This document shows positions 16,098-25,759 of a stretch of DNA of 64,000 nt, in pieces. The notes below the pieces were generated by a model. It saw only the letters and a list, made by a program, of their open reading frames with translations. It was not told the origin of the DNA and made no database searches. The number at the start of each line of letters is the position of its first letter. Position 1 is the stretch's first letter. The position numbers were made by a program, and so were the translations under genes. The stretch is from Terriglobus roseus (GTDB taxonomy: Bacteria > Acidobacteriota > Terriglobia > Terriglobales > Acidobacteriaceae): NCBI RefSeq assembly GCF_900105625.1, contig NZ_FNSD01000001.1, forward strand, positions 4,650,001 through 4,714,000. Reading direction: 5' to 3'.

Positions 16098-17489
16098 ATG
16101 TTTAAGAAAGTCCTGATTGCAAATCGTGGAGAGATCGCGCTGCGCGTGATCTCGGCCTGCCGGGAACTCGGCATTCGCACGGTTGCCGTGTACTCCGAGG
16201 CAGATCGCAACAGCTTGCACGTGCGCTTCGCAGATGAGGCTATCTGCATCGGGCCGCCGCGCTCGGCTGAGAGCTATCTCAACGTCCCGGCAGTGATCTC
16301 GGCTGCGGAGATTGCGGATGTCGACGCGATTCATCCCGGCTACGGACTGCTGAGTGAGAATGCGAACTTCGCCGAAGTCTGTCGCGCAAGCAACATCAAG
16401 TTCATCGGACCGCGCCCGGAAGTGACGCGCATGATGGGCGAGAAGTCCACGGCACGCCAGACCATGAAGGCTGCGAATGTACCCATCCTGCCCGGGTCCG
16501 ATGGCGTCATCGCGTCCGTAGAAGACGCGCTGGAATGGGCCAGGCAGGTTCGCTTCCCGGTCATTCTGAAGGCAGTCGCCGGTGGCGGCGGACGCGGCAT
16601 GCGTATTTGCCGCACAGCGGAAGAACTGCCGAGTCTCTTCAATCAGGCATCGCAAGAGGCTCTGAACGCCTTCGGCAACGGCGACCTGTACATGGAGAAG
16701 TTCATTGAACGGCCCCGCCACATCGAGTTCCAGGTGCTGGCCGATGAGCACGGCAACGTGATGTCGCTGGGCGAGCGCGAGTGCTCCATTCAACGCCGTC
16801 ATCAGAAGCTGATCGAAGAGGCGCCATCGCTGCAGGTAACGCCAGAGATCCGCGCACGGCTTGGTGGCGTCATCGAGCGCAGCCTTCGCGAGATTGGCTA
16901 CTGGAACGCCGGCACGATTGAGTTCCTCATGGATGAAGATGGCGAGATCTACTTCATCGAGATGAATACCCGCATTCAGGTCGAACACCCGGTGACTGAG
17001 GCAGTAACCGGCGTCGATCTGGTGAAGGCGCAGCTGCTGATTGCGAGTGGGGAGAAGCTCTCGAATATTGTTCCTGAGCGTCCTGTCATTCGCGGCCACG
17101 CAATCGAATGCCGTATCAATGCGGAGCATCCGGAGAAGTTCACACCGTCCGCTGGTAAGATCACGGCCTTCAACCTGCCCGGTGGTAATGGCGTTCGCGT
17201 TGACACCGCGCAGTATCAGGAAGGTGTTGTGCCGCCGTACTATGACAGCATGATCGCCAAGGTCATCTGCCATGGTCGCGACCGCGAAGAGGCGATGAAC
17301 CGCATGCAGCGGGCCCTGAGCCAGTTTGTAGTTGAGGGCATCTACACGACCATTCCACTGCAGCAGAAGATCTTCGCCGATGCGGACTTCCGCCGCGGCG
17401 ACTTTGACACCAAGTTCATGGAACGCTTCTTCGAGCGCGAAGCCGAGCGCAAGAAGGCTGAAGCAGCAAATGAGCCGGTTGGCGTCTAG
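16098..17489 (+). CDS. accC: Biotin carboxylase subunit of acetyl-CoA carboxylase
   Basis: ATP- and bicarbonate-dependent carboxylation of biotin on AccB. The 463 residues start with the classic [17 protein letters not shown]. The ATP-grasp domain has the glycine-rich [26 protein letters not shown], the [20 protein letters not shown] block and [16 protein letters not shown]. It ends with a short Lys/Glu-rich tail. It is translated with accB (2-bp gap) and overlapped by thiE at its 3' end. Slight extension beyond the 449-residue E. coli protein is confined to the tail. Confidence 0.96.
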   Translation: MFKKVLIANRGEIALRVISACRELGIRTVAVYSEADRNSLHVRFADEAICIGPPRSAESYLNVPAVISAAEIADVDAIHPGYGLLSENANFAEVCRASNIKFIGPRPEVTRMMGEKSTARQTMKAANVPILPGSDGVIASVEDALEWARQVRFPVILKAVAGGGGRGMRICRTAEELPSLFNQASQEALNAFGNGDLYMEKFIERPRHIEFQVLADEHGNVMSLGERECSIQRRHQKLIEEAPSLQVTPEIRARLGGVIERSLREIGYWNAGTIEFLMDEDGEIYFIEMNTRIQVEHPVTEAVTGVDLVKAQLLIASGEKLSNIVPERPVIRGHAIECRINAEHPEKFTPSAGKITAFNLPGGNGVRVDTAQYQEGVVPPYYDSMIAKVICHGRDREEAMNRMQRALSQFVVEGIYTTIPLQQKIFADADFRRGDFDTKFMERFFEREAERKKAEAANEPVGV

Positions 17490-18165
17490 TCCGCACGAAG
17501 ACTTTCAGCGTCGCATCGCCACGGGTGATGCGACGCTTCGTCTTTATGGCATCCTCGACGCAGAATCTTGTGCGCGGCGTGGCCTGCCGCTCCTCTCTGT
17601 GGCAGAAGCGTGGCGCGATGCAGGCATCCGGCTGGTGCAGTACCGCGACAAGCAGGGAAGCGACGACGTTGTCCTGAGAAATGCCCTTAGCGTTCGAGCG
17701 ATCTTCGGGGATGCGGATACGGTCCTCATCTTGAATGATCGTGTGCACCTGTTCGCAGCGAGCGGCTTTCACGGCATCCATGTCGGGCAGACGGACACCA
17801 GCATTCAGTTCACGCGCGACGCCATCGGACACGACGCGATCCTCGGTGTGTCGACTCACAACCCTGCGCAGCTTTCGGGCGCCGACGCGGCGGACGTCAC
17901 CTACGTCGCGATTGGGCCCGTCTACGGCACGCAGACCAAGCTGGATGCGGATCCCGTGGTTGGTCTGGAAGGCGTCCGCGTAGCCCGAAGCGTAACCGGT
18001 AAGCCGCTGGTCGCCATTGGCGGCATCACCGCCAGCACTGCGATCCAGGTGCGTGAGGCCGGTGCCGATGCCATCGCGGTGATCTCTGCTCTGCTGCCGG
18101 CGGCTGGCCAGTTGCTTCAGGAACCGGCAAAGACGTTCGCCCGCGTCCTTACCGGGCGATTGTAG
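17470..18165 (+). CDS. thiE: Thiamine phosphate synthase
   Basis: Couples the pyrimidine and thiazole halves of thiamine. The 231-residue TIM-barrel has [10 protein letters not shown] at strand 1, the pyrophosphate-side [52 protein letters not shown] and the phosphate-binding [10 protein letters not shown] chose ATG 17470, which lies 20 bp inside the accC end in another frame; an open frame extends upstream, but it has no family similarity. No TPP riboswitch is possible in this overlapped arrangement, so control is probably through the acc promoter. Its 3' end overlaps the convergent acetamidase gene by 17 bp. Confidence 0.9.
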   Translation: MSRLASSPHEDFQRRIATGDATLRLYGILDAESCARRGLPLLSVAEAWRDAGIRLVQYRDKQGSDDVVLRNALSVRAIFGDADTVLILNDRVHLFAASGFHGIHVGQTDTSIQFTRDAIGHDAILGVSTHNPAQLSGADAADVTYVAIGPVYGTQTKLDADPVVGLEGVRVARSVTGKPLVAIGGITASTAIQVREAGADAIAVISALLPAAGQLLQEPAKTFARVLTGRL

Positions 18166-19498
18166 GGGTGGACGGATCGGGCTGGCCGGGTGATGCCGGC
18201 CTGGTCAACGTGTCGAGTTTACTCTTGGCCATCTTCAGGACAACCCCTGCATTGCGATCGGCAGCCTCGCTCACCTTGTACTCGGCCGCCGTGCCGAGTA
18301 CCATGGCAAACTCCGTCGGCGTCAGCTTGTAAGCGCGGGCGAGATAGTTCTCCATGCGCTCGGTAGCGTCCTGAAATGCAGCATCAATGGAGCCATCCAG
18401 GCCGATCGCCATCAGGTGGGTCGGCGTCTCCAGAAACGGCCCACGAACCGGGACGTCGTGCACGACCTCGACAGTCACTGTGACATCCATGGAAGTCTCA
18501 AGCGCGTCGCCCGTTGTCTCTCCGTCGCCCTGCACCGCGTGGCCATCGCCGAAGTAGAGCAGCGCTCCCGGAACGCGCACCGGCAGGTAGAGCGTCGCGC
18601 CTTCGGTGACCTCGTTGAAGTCCATGTTGCCGCCGAAGTTGCCGGAGTCACCAGTGCGTGGCGCGGGTCCGCTGGGGTCCGTGGCGACCGCAACGCAGCC
18701 AAGCATCGGCTTCACCGGCACGCTGTAGTGGGCCATGTGCGGCCCCGGCTTCTCGGGGCTTGCGAGGCCTTTTTCAAGGTCAAGATGCCAGCGAACCTGC
18801 CCGGCCTTATCGCCAAGCCGGCCTGCGATTCCGGGCGGGTTTGCCCGATCGACGATGCCGTTGGTGCTGATCGCCCAGTCGCGGTTGAGCTTCAAGCGGC
18901 GGATATGAATCGCAAGGACGTCGCCGGGCGCCGCACCGTTGATCAGAAACGGGCCAGTCTGCGGATTGCCTCCCAGGGACTTTGGCGTGCCCGTGGAGTC
19001 GTAACCACCGGCGTCGACTGTCCAGGTATGGATGGTGTCGCCCGAGTTGACCGTCAGCACGGGTTCATACGCGGATGAGAACTGGCGGCGGAAGACTGTG
19101 GGCGTGAACTCATGTGTCCTCGGCGGCGCGGTGGGACCACCCGCTGGAACGACCCGCGTCGCTGTGAAGGTATGAGTCGTGGGATGAGTGACCGAAGCGT
19201 TCTGTGCCCAGACAAGAGAACCCATAATTCGATTTCCGGAGACGGTGGCCGTAACGTCCTCGTAGCCACCCTGCGGGTCGCTCGCGTGGAACTGGAGTTT
19301 GCCGTCCTTGAATGTGCCCTCTACTTTGTCGCCGCCGAGTTCGCCGGAGATTTGGCCGCCCTTCTGGACGATTGTGAGGTTCCAGTTCGTCGGCGTGCCA
19401 AAGGTGTCGATATTCGTAGTCCACTTGCCCGCCAGGTTGGGCTGCTGAGCAGCTGCGGCAATGGCAGCAAGGAACAGGGCAGCGCTGAGGATCTTCAT
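18149..19498 (-). CDS. Secreted acetamidase/formamidase-family protein with N-terminal beta domain
   Basis: The C-terminal two thirds (about 125-449) belong to the FmdA/AmdA amidase family: NSGDTIHTWTVDAGG, GPFLINGAAPGDVLAIHI, GNFGGNMDFNEVTEGATLYLPV and the FGDGHAVQGDGE block. Unlike typical cytoplasmic members, it has a signal peptide (about 1-17, ending AAAAQ) and an extra 100-residue beta-rich domain (about 20-118: GKWTTNIDTFG, GGQISGELGGDKVEGTFKDGK). That unit resembles small secreted beta-barrel modules often seen in Acidobacteria. The likely role is amide hydrolysis in the periplasm or outside. The substrate is unknown. It is divergent from an amino acid transporter. Confidence 0.82.
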   Translation of the reverse strand: MKILSAALFLAAIAAAAQQPNLAGKWTTNIDTFGTPTNWNLTIVQKGGQISGELGGDKVEGTFKDGKLQFHASDPQGGYEDVTATVSGNRIMGSLVWAQNASVTHPTTHTFTATRVVPAGGPTAPPRTHEFTPTVFRRQFSSAYEPVLTVNSGDTIHTWTVDAGGYDSTGTPKSLGGNPQTGPFLINGAAPGDVLAIHIRRLKLNRDWAISTNGIVDRANPPGIAGRLGDKAGQVRWHLDLEKGLASPEKPGPHMAHYSVPVKPMLGCVAVATDPSGPAPRTGDSGNFGGNMDFNEVTEGATLYLPVRVPGALLYFGDGHAVQGDGETTGDALETSMDVTVTVEVVHDVPVRGPFLETPTHLMAIGLDGSIDAAFQDATERMENYLARAYKLTPTEFAMVLGTAAEYKVSEAADRNAGVVLKMAKSKLDTLTRPASPGQPDPSTPTIAR

Positions 19499-19616
19499 GG
19501 TGGCTCCGTCGGATCGTAATCAGGTGCATGTTGATGTACGCGAGATCAGGCTGCTTTTGCTACGGAATCTTTCATCATTGGCTGATGCGCTGCGGAACTG
19601 GTACAACAAAGCACAC

Positions 19617-21161
19617 GTGTCCAACGAAACGCTCTCACCAGATCCGACCCAGCCGGAGTTCGTCAAAGGCCTTGGTCTCTTTTCCGCCACGGCCATCGTC
19701 ATGGGATCCATGGTCGGCTCGGGCATCTTCATCGTCTCGGCCGATATGTCGCGGACGTTGGAATCGCCCGCGCTCCTGATTGCCGCCTGGCTCGTTACCG
19801 CGATTATGACGGTCGTCGCCGCGCTCAGCTATGGCGAACTTGCCGCGATGATGCCAAAAGCCGGTGGACAGTATGTCTACCTGCGCGAGGGGCTCGGCCC
19901 AGTCTGGGGATTTCTTTACGGCTGGACGCTCTTCCTTGTCATTCAAAGCGGCACCATCGCAGCCGTTGGCGTGGCGTTTGGCAAGTTCCTCGGTGTCTTT
20001 GTACCGTCCGTGTCGGCGAGCCACTGGATCTGGCATATCGCACATGTTCCGGCGCTGAATGTCGGACCCATGGTGCTTGGCAACATGGACGTCGGTCTGA
20101 GCACGGCGAATCTGACGGCCATCCTGATCATCACGCTCCTCACCGTGCTGAACACGCTGGGAGTGAAGCTCGGCGCGCTGATCCAGAACGTCTTCACCTC
20201 GGCCAAGATCGTCGCGCTGCTGATGGTTGTCGGACTGGGTCTCCTGGCAAAAAATGCAACCGCCATTGCAGCGAACTTCAGTGGGGGCAATTTCTGGCAG
20301 GGCGCGGGGCTTCACTCCTTGCACCCGGTCACCGTTGGTGCGGGCGGCCCGACGGCAATGGTTGGCTTCCTTACCGTGATTGCCGTTGTCCAGGTCGGCT
20401 CGCTGTTCTCAAGCGACGCCTGGAACAACGTGACCTTTACCGCAGGCGAGATCACGCATCCCAAACGGAATTTGCCCCTGTCACTGGCGCTCGGCACCGG
20501 CGTTGTGCTGGCGCTCTACATCGCGTGCAACTTCATATACCTTGCAGTGCTGCCGCTGCACGGCTCGCCCGAAGGCACCAGCATCATGGCGCGCGGCATC
20601 CAGTTCGCTAGCGAAGATCGTGTCGCGACCGCAGTCATGGAACAGGCCTTCGCGGGCTATGGCGCGAGGATCATGGCGCTTGCCGTGATGATCAGCACCT
20701 TCGGCTGCGCCAATGGCATGTTGCTGAGCGGCGCGCGCGTGTACTACACGATGAGCCAGGACGGGCTGTTCTTCAAGGCTGCCGGCAAGCTCTCGCCGAA
20801 GTCGAAGACGCCCGTCGTGAGCCTGTGGGTGCAGTGGGCCTGGACCTGCTTCCTTTGCCTGTCCGGCTCGTATGGACAGCTGCTGGACTATGTCGTAGTC
20901 GCCGTTCTGATCTTCTATATCCTGACGATCGTCGCGCTCTTCGTCCTGCGCCGCACACGCCCCGACGCCGATCGGCCCTACCGGGCGATAGGCTACCCGG
21001 TGCTGCCAGGCCTCTACATCGTGATGGCTACCTTCGTCTGTGTTGTACTCTTACGCTATAAACCGCAATACACGTGGCCGGGAATCCTCATTGTGCTGCT
21101 AGGGCTTCCCGTTTACTTCCTCTGGCAAGGGAAGACCGGCCGTCCTGCGGAATCCCAGTAA
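19617..21161 (+). CDS. APC-family amino acid permease
   Basis: Polytopic inner-membrane transporter of the amino acid-polyamine-organocation superfamily, with about 12 membrane segments. The first segment carries the substrate-binding helix-1 signature IVMGSMVGSGIFIVSADMSR, and helix 6 has FSSDAWNNVTFTAGEI. It is most like the basic amino acid/polyamine antiporter-LAT-type branch. The start is uncertain: the frame is open back to 19461, inside the opposite-strand gene. I prefer GTG 19617 (514 residues), which begins just before the amphipathic leader and avoids that overlap, although its ribosome binding site is weak; TTG 19578 is another option. It precedes a second, only distantly related permease by 51 bp. 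Confidence 0.85.
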   Translation: MSNETLSPDPTQPEFVKGLGLFSATAIVMGSMVGSGIFIVSADMSRTLESPALLIAAWLVTAIMTVVAALSYGELAAMMPKAGGQYVYLREGLGPVWGFLYGWTLFLVIQSGTIAAVGVAFGKFLGVFVPSVSASHWIWHIAHVPALNVGPMVLGNMDVGLSTANLTAILIITLLTVLNTLGVKLGALIQNVFTSAKIVALLMVVGLGLLAKNATAIAANFSGGNFWQGAGLHSLHPVTVGAGGPTAMVGFLTVIAVVQVGSLFSSDAWNNVTFTAGEITHPKRNLPLSLALGTGVVLALYIACNFIYLAVLPLHGSPEGTSIMARGIQFASEDRVATAVMEQAFAGYGARIMALAVMISTFGCANGMLLSGARVYYTMSQDGLFFKAAGKLSPKSKTPVVSLWVQWAWTCFLCLSGSYGQLLDYVVVAVLIFYILTIVALFVLRRTRPDADRPYRAIGYPVLPGLYIVMATFVCVVLLRYKPQYTWPGILIVLLGLPVYFLWQGKTGRPAESQ

Positions 21162-21212
21162 TCGCGAACGTCTGTAGTAAGCACCACCAAGATCAAGGAG
21201 TACCCCAAACGC

Positions 21213-22832
21213 ATGGCTGATTTGTTCGCCAAAAAAACAATGGAATCGCTGATGACGGAGGCGCACGAAGAGGGAACACACTCTCTTCAGCGGTCCCTCG
21301 GTCCGGTTTCGCTTACGATGCTCGGCATTGGTGCCGTGATCGGCGCTGGCATCTTCGTCTTGTCTGGCCTGGGAGCGCACTCCGCTGGACCATCGTTGAT
21401 GCTGGCATTTGTTCTGTCGGGACTTGGCTGCGCGTTTGCGGGTCTCTGCTATGCAGAATTCGCCGCGATGATTCCTTTGGCTGGCTCGGCTTACACCTAT
21501 GCGTATGCGACTCTCGGTGAGTTGTTCGCCTGGATCATCGGTTGGGATCTCACGCTGGAATACGCCATGGGTGCCAGCACCGTGTCGTCTGGTTGGTCGA
21601 ATAATTTCGTCGAGTTTCTCAACATCTTCGGCCTGAAGTTTCCGCTGTGGCTGGCCTACGATCACTGGACTGGTCTGCGTACCGCCCTTGAGCGCGTGGC
21701 ACGTGCTTCGCTTGCTGCCCAGAGGCCTGACCTGCATCCTGGCACCATGCCGTTCGCGGACGCTCTTTCAGCGATCATGGCGCATCCGTCTGCAGCCCTT
21801 TCGGCACAGGCACACGCGTTGCTGAATGCGCCGCATGTCTTCGGCGTGGAGATTGGTTTCAATCTTCCGGCCTTCATCATCGCGCTGCTGATTACAACCA
21901 TCCTTGTGATCGGTATCCAGGAGTCTGCGAAGTTCAACTCTGGCATCGTGGTCATGAAGCTGGCGATCGTTCTGTTCGTCATCGGTTTCGGATCACACTA
22001 CGTCAACCGTGCCAACTGGGGTACGGACTGGCACAGCTTTGCACCCTTCGGCGTGGGCGGTATCGGCCTGGCTGCTGGACTCGTATTCTTCAGCTACATT
22101 GGCTTCGACGCCGTCTCCACCACGGCTCAGGAAGCGATCAATCCGCAACGCGATATGCCCATCGGCATCATCGTCTCGCTGTCGCTCTGCACAATCCTCT
22201 ACATAGGTGTCGCCGCTGTATTGACTGGCATGGTGCCGTGGCAGTCTATCAACATCGAAGCGCCGATCGTTCGCGCCTTCCTGGAATACAAGGTTGGCTG
22301 GGCTGCTGACGTTGTGACCATTGGTTCCATCGCCGGCCTTACCTCGGTCATGCTGGTCATGCTTCTCGGCCAGTCGCGCGTGCTGTACGCGATGGCGAAG
22401 GATGGCCTGCTGCCGCGGAAGTTTTTCGGCGACATTCACCCGCGCTTCCGTACACCCTGGAAGGGCACGATTCTTGCAGGGCTTCTTGCTGCCATCGTTG
22501 GTTCCGTCACCCCTATCGACGACATCGGCAAGATGGTGAACATTGGAACGCTGCTGGCGTTTGTGATCGTCTGTGTTGCGGTTGTAATGTTGCGTCGCAC
22601 GGATCCGGACCGCCCGCGCCCCTTCCGCGCACCGCTGGTCTGGCCGATTCCGGTTGTGCCGGTGCTGGGTGTTTTGTTCAACGGCTACATGATGTTCAAG
22701 CTGGGACCAGCCAACTGGATCCGTCTGGTCGTGTGGCTCGTGATTGGCCTGGTCGTGTACTTCACCTACAGCCGGAGACACAGCCGCGTGCAGCATGGCC
22801 TGCTTCCTGTAAAACCGGTTGACCACCTGTAG
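21213..22832 (+). CDS. CAT-type cationic amino acid permease
   Basis: A second APC-superfamily transporter of 539 residues. The N-terminal HSLQRSLGPVSLTMLGIGAVIGAGIFVLSG and later FFSYIGFDAVSTTAQEAINPQRDMPIGI are hallmarks of the CAT (cationic amino acid transporter, YfnA-like) branch. About 12-14 membrane helices are expected. A hydrophilic loop (about 150-200, rich in Ala/His/Pro) separates helices 4 and 5. An aaggagt ribosome binding site precedes ATG 21213. With the upstream permease it forms a probable two-gene unit ended by the hairpin at 22850-22881. Specificity is unknown. Confidence 0.88.
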   Translation: MADLFAKKTMESLMTEAHEEGTHSLQRSLGPVSLTMLGIGAVIGAGIFVLSGLGAHSAGPSLMLAFVLSGLGCAFAGLCYAEFAAMIPLAGSAYTYAYATLGELFAWIIGWDLTLEYAMGASTVSSGWSNNFVEFLNIFGLKFPLWLAYDHWTGLRTALERVARASLAAQRPDLHPGTMPFADALSAIMAHPSAALSAQAHALLNAPHVFGVEIGFNLPAFIIALLITTILVIGIQESAKFNSGIVVMKLAIVLFVIGFGSHYVNRANWGTDWHSFAPFGVGGIGLAAGLVFFSYIGFDAVSTTAQEAINPQRDMPIGIIVSLSLCTILYIGVAAVLTGMVPWQSINIEAPIVRAFLEYKVGWAADVVTIGSIAGLTSVMLVMLLGQSRVLYAMAKDGLLPRKFFGDIHPRFRTPWKGTILAGLLAAIVGSVTPIDDIGKMVNIGTLLAFVIVCVAVVMLRRTDPDRPRPFRAPLVWPIPVVPVLGVLFNGYMMFKLGPANWIRLVVWLVIGLVVYFTYSRRHSRVQHGLLPVKPVDHL

Positions 22833-22849
22833 ATTCAATGAAACGGAAT

Positions 22850-22881
22850 GACGAAGGCCGCCAGCGATGGCGGCCTTCGTC
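22850..22881. terminator. Bidirectional terminator hairpin
   Basis: Perfect 14-bp arms (gacgaaggccgcca and its complement) around a gcga tetraloop, between the convergent permease and 933-aa gene. No long T-run follows, so it may act as a stem-only terminator. Position and stem quality support it. Confidence 0.7.
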
Positions 22882-22901
22882 GTTCGGGAATGGTAATGAG
22901 C

Positions 22902-25703
22902 TCAGTGCGAATTGCCCCCTGCCGGTGATTCCGTGGGCGCCACTGCGCTAGGCGGGTTGCCGCTTGTGGCCGCCGGCGCGAGAGCAGAAGCTACGTGGCG
23001 GGAACCGCCCGCCAGTGCCGATCCTGCCACCACGGTGGTGACCGCTGACGGGTTATCTCTGAGTTTCAGAAAGAGCGTGTGGTTGTCTACGGGCCGCGGC
23101 ACCGGCAAGCTCTCGCCAGCGAAGCCGAGCGGTACCTCTGCCGGCGCGGTGAAGGTGCTGTCAGCAGCAACGGAGTCAACAAGGAACAGGTCGCTCCCCG
23201 TCATCTGGCAGCCCGAGTCGACGAGTGGTGCCTCCTCCGTGGCATGTTCCACCTGCTTTTCGGCGGAACGCTCTGCCGCACGCTCCGACACCCGAGGGGC
23301 TGGCTTTGTGCAGCTGATGCTGGTGATGGTGGGCGTACGCACGAGCGTTCCCAAAGGTATCCAGTCGCCGACGGTACCGTCATCTGAGAGTGCACGGAGT
23401 TGCAGGGGACCAAATGCGGATGTGCCGAAGGCCTTCGCCGGCGATAGAAACGCCAGAGCCGTGTGATTGTCCTGCAGCACCAGCGAGCCGTCGTTCAGCG
23501 AAAGCGTGGTCTTGAGGGAGCCATCTTCCAGTGCAACCTCTACCTTTTCCGACCTGGGAAAGCGTGCGGGGAAGTCAGAGCGAAGGGCGATCGTAATCTT
23601 CGCATTCAAGGGCAGATCATCTTTGCTGCCTAGGGCGAGCGGCAGCCCCGACTGACTCTCTGGCTTGATGGATTTGCTGAGCAAATTCAAGGATGGCCGC
23701 GCGGCATCGACCGTGAAGGGGACGGGAAGGATGCGGCCGTCGGCAAGGAAGACATCGGCAGTACCGCTCTCGCCGACGGTGGACAGTGGCGTCTTGGCCT
23801 TGGAAGCCTTGCTGGTGGCCAAACGCAGATCTTTGCCATTCGCAGGCTGCTCTTCCGTTGGCTTGTACTCAGCACCTGCCAGGTGGACTGTCTTCACTTC
23901 GCCTAGACCGCTGCCGGAGAGCATGGCATAGTTATCACCCGCGTGGATGTGCAACGCCTGCGGCCGAGTAGCGTCAGAGTACGCGGTGACCGCTACTTTC
24001 TCGACCTTGGAAGTACCGAACTGGTGAACGAGAAGGGATACATTGCCCGGCGCTGATTTCTCAAGCGGCAGCTTGACTTCAAGCCCCTGCGGCCCCGCAG
24101 CGTCGTGTCGGCTGTTCTGCTTCCACTGGAGCGGAGTACCGTGGCCCGCCTGATCAAGATCGACTGCTGACGCGCATGCGGTACCATCTGCCCGCAACGT
24201 CAACTGGTTCGATCGGCCGGCAAACAGGTCGTTGTGCGTCGCCGCGTTCCAGCCACCGCCGACACGTCTCTGCAGGGGCACGGTAACGCCCGTGAAACTG
24301 TCAAAGCCCCACGCGCCGCGGAGCGTGCCGGTGATCTGAAGATCCCCGGTCGTGTCGCTGGCCACTGTCTCAAGCGCAGCAGGTGCGTGTACGGAGTTTT
24401 CTGCGGCAGCTCTGTTGGCGGCGGCAGCGGGCATCCCAGTAGGATTCTCAGCTGAATCGCGTGCCTCGGGAGCAGCGACTGCCAGCGGTTTACGTTCGTG
24501 ACCATTCGTGAGGATCAGGCCGCCTTCAAAGGCATCGGGAGCGAGCGGCAAGTCCGTCTTGCCATTGAACGTAGCACCGTTGTTGAGGTGCAGAACCAGG
24601 TCGTGCGCGAAGCCTGTTGCGAAGACGAGCGGCGCGCCCTCAAGCGGTAGGACCATAGACGGCTGTAAAAGGCAGGACACATGCGCGGCGTCCTGCAGAC
24701 GCAGCGGCGGCGCTACGGAGGGCTGGATCGCAGGGAGCGCGACGACGATAACAGACTTGGGATTGTGAAACGACGGCGGCGTGTTCAGACGCAGATTGAG
24801 AGTCTCGCCATCGGGAAAGGCAATTGCAGGAATGTACTGAAATTGGGCAGTGTGGATCCCGTTCATCAGTCGTACAAGATCGATGACGGTACCAACATAC
24901 GCGGAATACAGGCCTGCGCCACCGGAATTCGCGACTGGTGAAGCGGCCATGGCACCGATCAGGTTGGCGGAGTCGCCGTTCGTCAGCAGTGAAGCCAGTG
25001 TTTGCCCGTGACCATCGTCCATCAGGAGCTGCGTGCCGGTCTGCCGCAGGCATGCCATCTGCTGGTCCGGTTCTTTCTTGAAGCAGTCCTCGTTCGGCTT
25101 CAGGTTGAGCGTTGCAGCCAGTTTGTGAGAGTGGTCCGATAGCTCCGCAGGAGAGCCGACCGGAACGCGACGGATTGCCTGCAAGTAACGTTCGATACGC
25201 GCCTGCTCAAACGAGGCCTCGATGAGGTCCTGTGCCGCGCGGACAAAGAGCCCCGGGCGACCGGTCACCGCGGACTTCAGCGTGGAGTAGTCTCCGCCTG
25301 TCTCCGGCGCAAGAAAAATCAGAGCCTGCTGCGCCTCAGCCGGGACAGTGATGGTCACCCCTTCGGCTGAGGTTTTCTTGTCCCACGTGTTGACGCGGGT
25401 GAACCAGTTCTCTGGAGGGGGATTGGTGCTGCCACGCAGAAATGCGATGACCATGACCAACTTCACAGATTGTGTGGACGGAAGGTTGGCGTGGATCGTA
25501 AGTTTGTCGCCCGCCTGCAGATTCGGCACCATGGCGATCGGCAGCGACTGGTCGCCGCGCTGTACATGCACGTCGATCTTCGGACCTGTCAGATCGAATC
25601 GTCCACCAGCACCAACCTGCGCAGAACCGGGAATGCTGAGGTACGCAGACGCCGCGAGTCCGAGGATCAGCGTTCGAAGCGTGTTGTTGGTCACTACAGC
25701 CAT
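22902..25703 (-). CDS. Large secreted protein of unknown function
   Basis: I do not recognise this 933-residue protein. It has a signal peptide (about 1-29, LILGLAASAYLSIPGSAQ). Then comes a region with KLTIHANLPSTQSVKLVMVIAFLRGS and LIFLAPETGGDYSTLKSAVTGRPGLFVRAAQDL (about 65-160), and several beta-rich, Ig-like-looking stretches (GTLRGAWGFDSFTGVTVPLQ, HIHAGDNYAMLSGSGLGEVKTVHLAG). The C-terminal tail is low in complexity and rich in Ala/Ser/Pro. It lacks a C-terminal membrane anchor or sorting motif. It lies 56 bp downstream of the ATPase gene on the same strand and may share its transcript. I infer a cell-envelope protein, possibly tied to the neighbouring export genes. Confidence 0.75.
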   Translation of the reverse strand: MAVVTNNTLRTLILGLAASAYLSIPGSAQVGAGGRFDLTGPKIDVHVQRGDQSLPIAMVPNLQAGDKLTIHANLPSTQSVKLVMVIAFLRGSTNPPPENWFTRVNTWDKKTSAEGVTITVPAEAQQALIFLAPETGGDYSTLKSAVTGRPGLFVRAAQDLIEASFEQARIERYLQAIRRVPVGSPAELSDHSHKLAATLNLKPNEDCFKKEPDQQMACLRQTGTQLLMDDGHGQTLASLLTNGDSANLIGAMAASPVANSGGAGLYSAYVGTVIDLVRLMNGIHTAQFQYIPAIAFPDGETLNLRLNTPPSFHNPKSVIVVALPAIQPSVAPPLRLQDAAHVSCLLQPSMVLPLEGAPLVFATGFAHDLVLHLNNGATFNGKTDLPLAPDAFEGGLILTNGHERKPLAVAAPEARDSAENPTGMPAAAANRAAAENSVHAPAALETVASDTTGDLQITGTLRGAWGFDSFTGVTVPLQRRVGGGWNAATHNDLFAGRSNQLTLRADGTACASAVDLDQAGHGTPLQWKQNSRHDAAGPQGLEVKLPLEKSAPGNVSLLVHQFGTSKVEKVAVTAYSDATRPQALHIHAGDNYAMLSGSGLGEVKTVHLAGAEYKPTEEQPANGKDLRLATSKASKAKTPLSTVGESGTADVFLADGRILPVPFTVDAARPSLNLLSKSIKPESQSGLPLALGSKDDLPLNAKITIALRSDFPARFPRSEKVEVALEDGSLKTTLSLNDGSLVLQDNHTALAFLSPAKAFGTSAFGPLQLRALSDDGTVGDWIPLGTLVRTPTITSISCTKPAPRVSERAAERSAEKQVEHATEEAPLVDSGCQMTGSDLFLVDSVAADSTFTAPAEVPLGFAGESLPVPRPVDNHTLFLKLRDNPSAVTTVVAGSALAGGSRHVASALAPAATSGNPPSAVAPTESPAGGNSH

Positions 25704-25759
25704 CGTTCCAAGTTTAGACGTTTGCGAAGGGGCAGTCGTCGCTTGGCGGAAAGATCGAG

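Noticed and set aside
15891-17273. 460-codon minus-strand frame inside accC
   Set aside because: Antisense to a clear biotin carboxylase; no recognisable protein.
17332-17469. Long N-terminal extension of thiE
   Set aside because: It overlaps accC in another frame and resembles no thiamine synthase; ATG 17470 gives the normal length.
17400-17490. TPP riboswitch upstream of thiE
   Set aside because: The upstream region is coding sequence of accC and I see no THI-box pattern.
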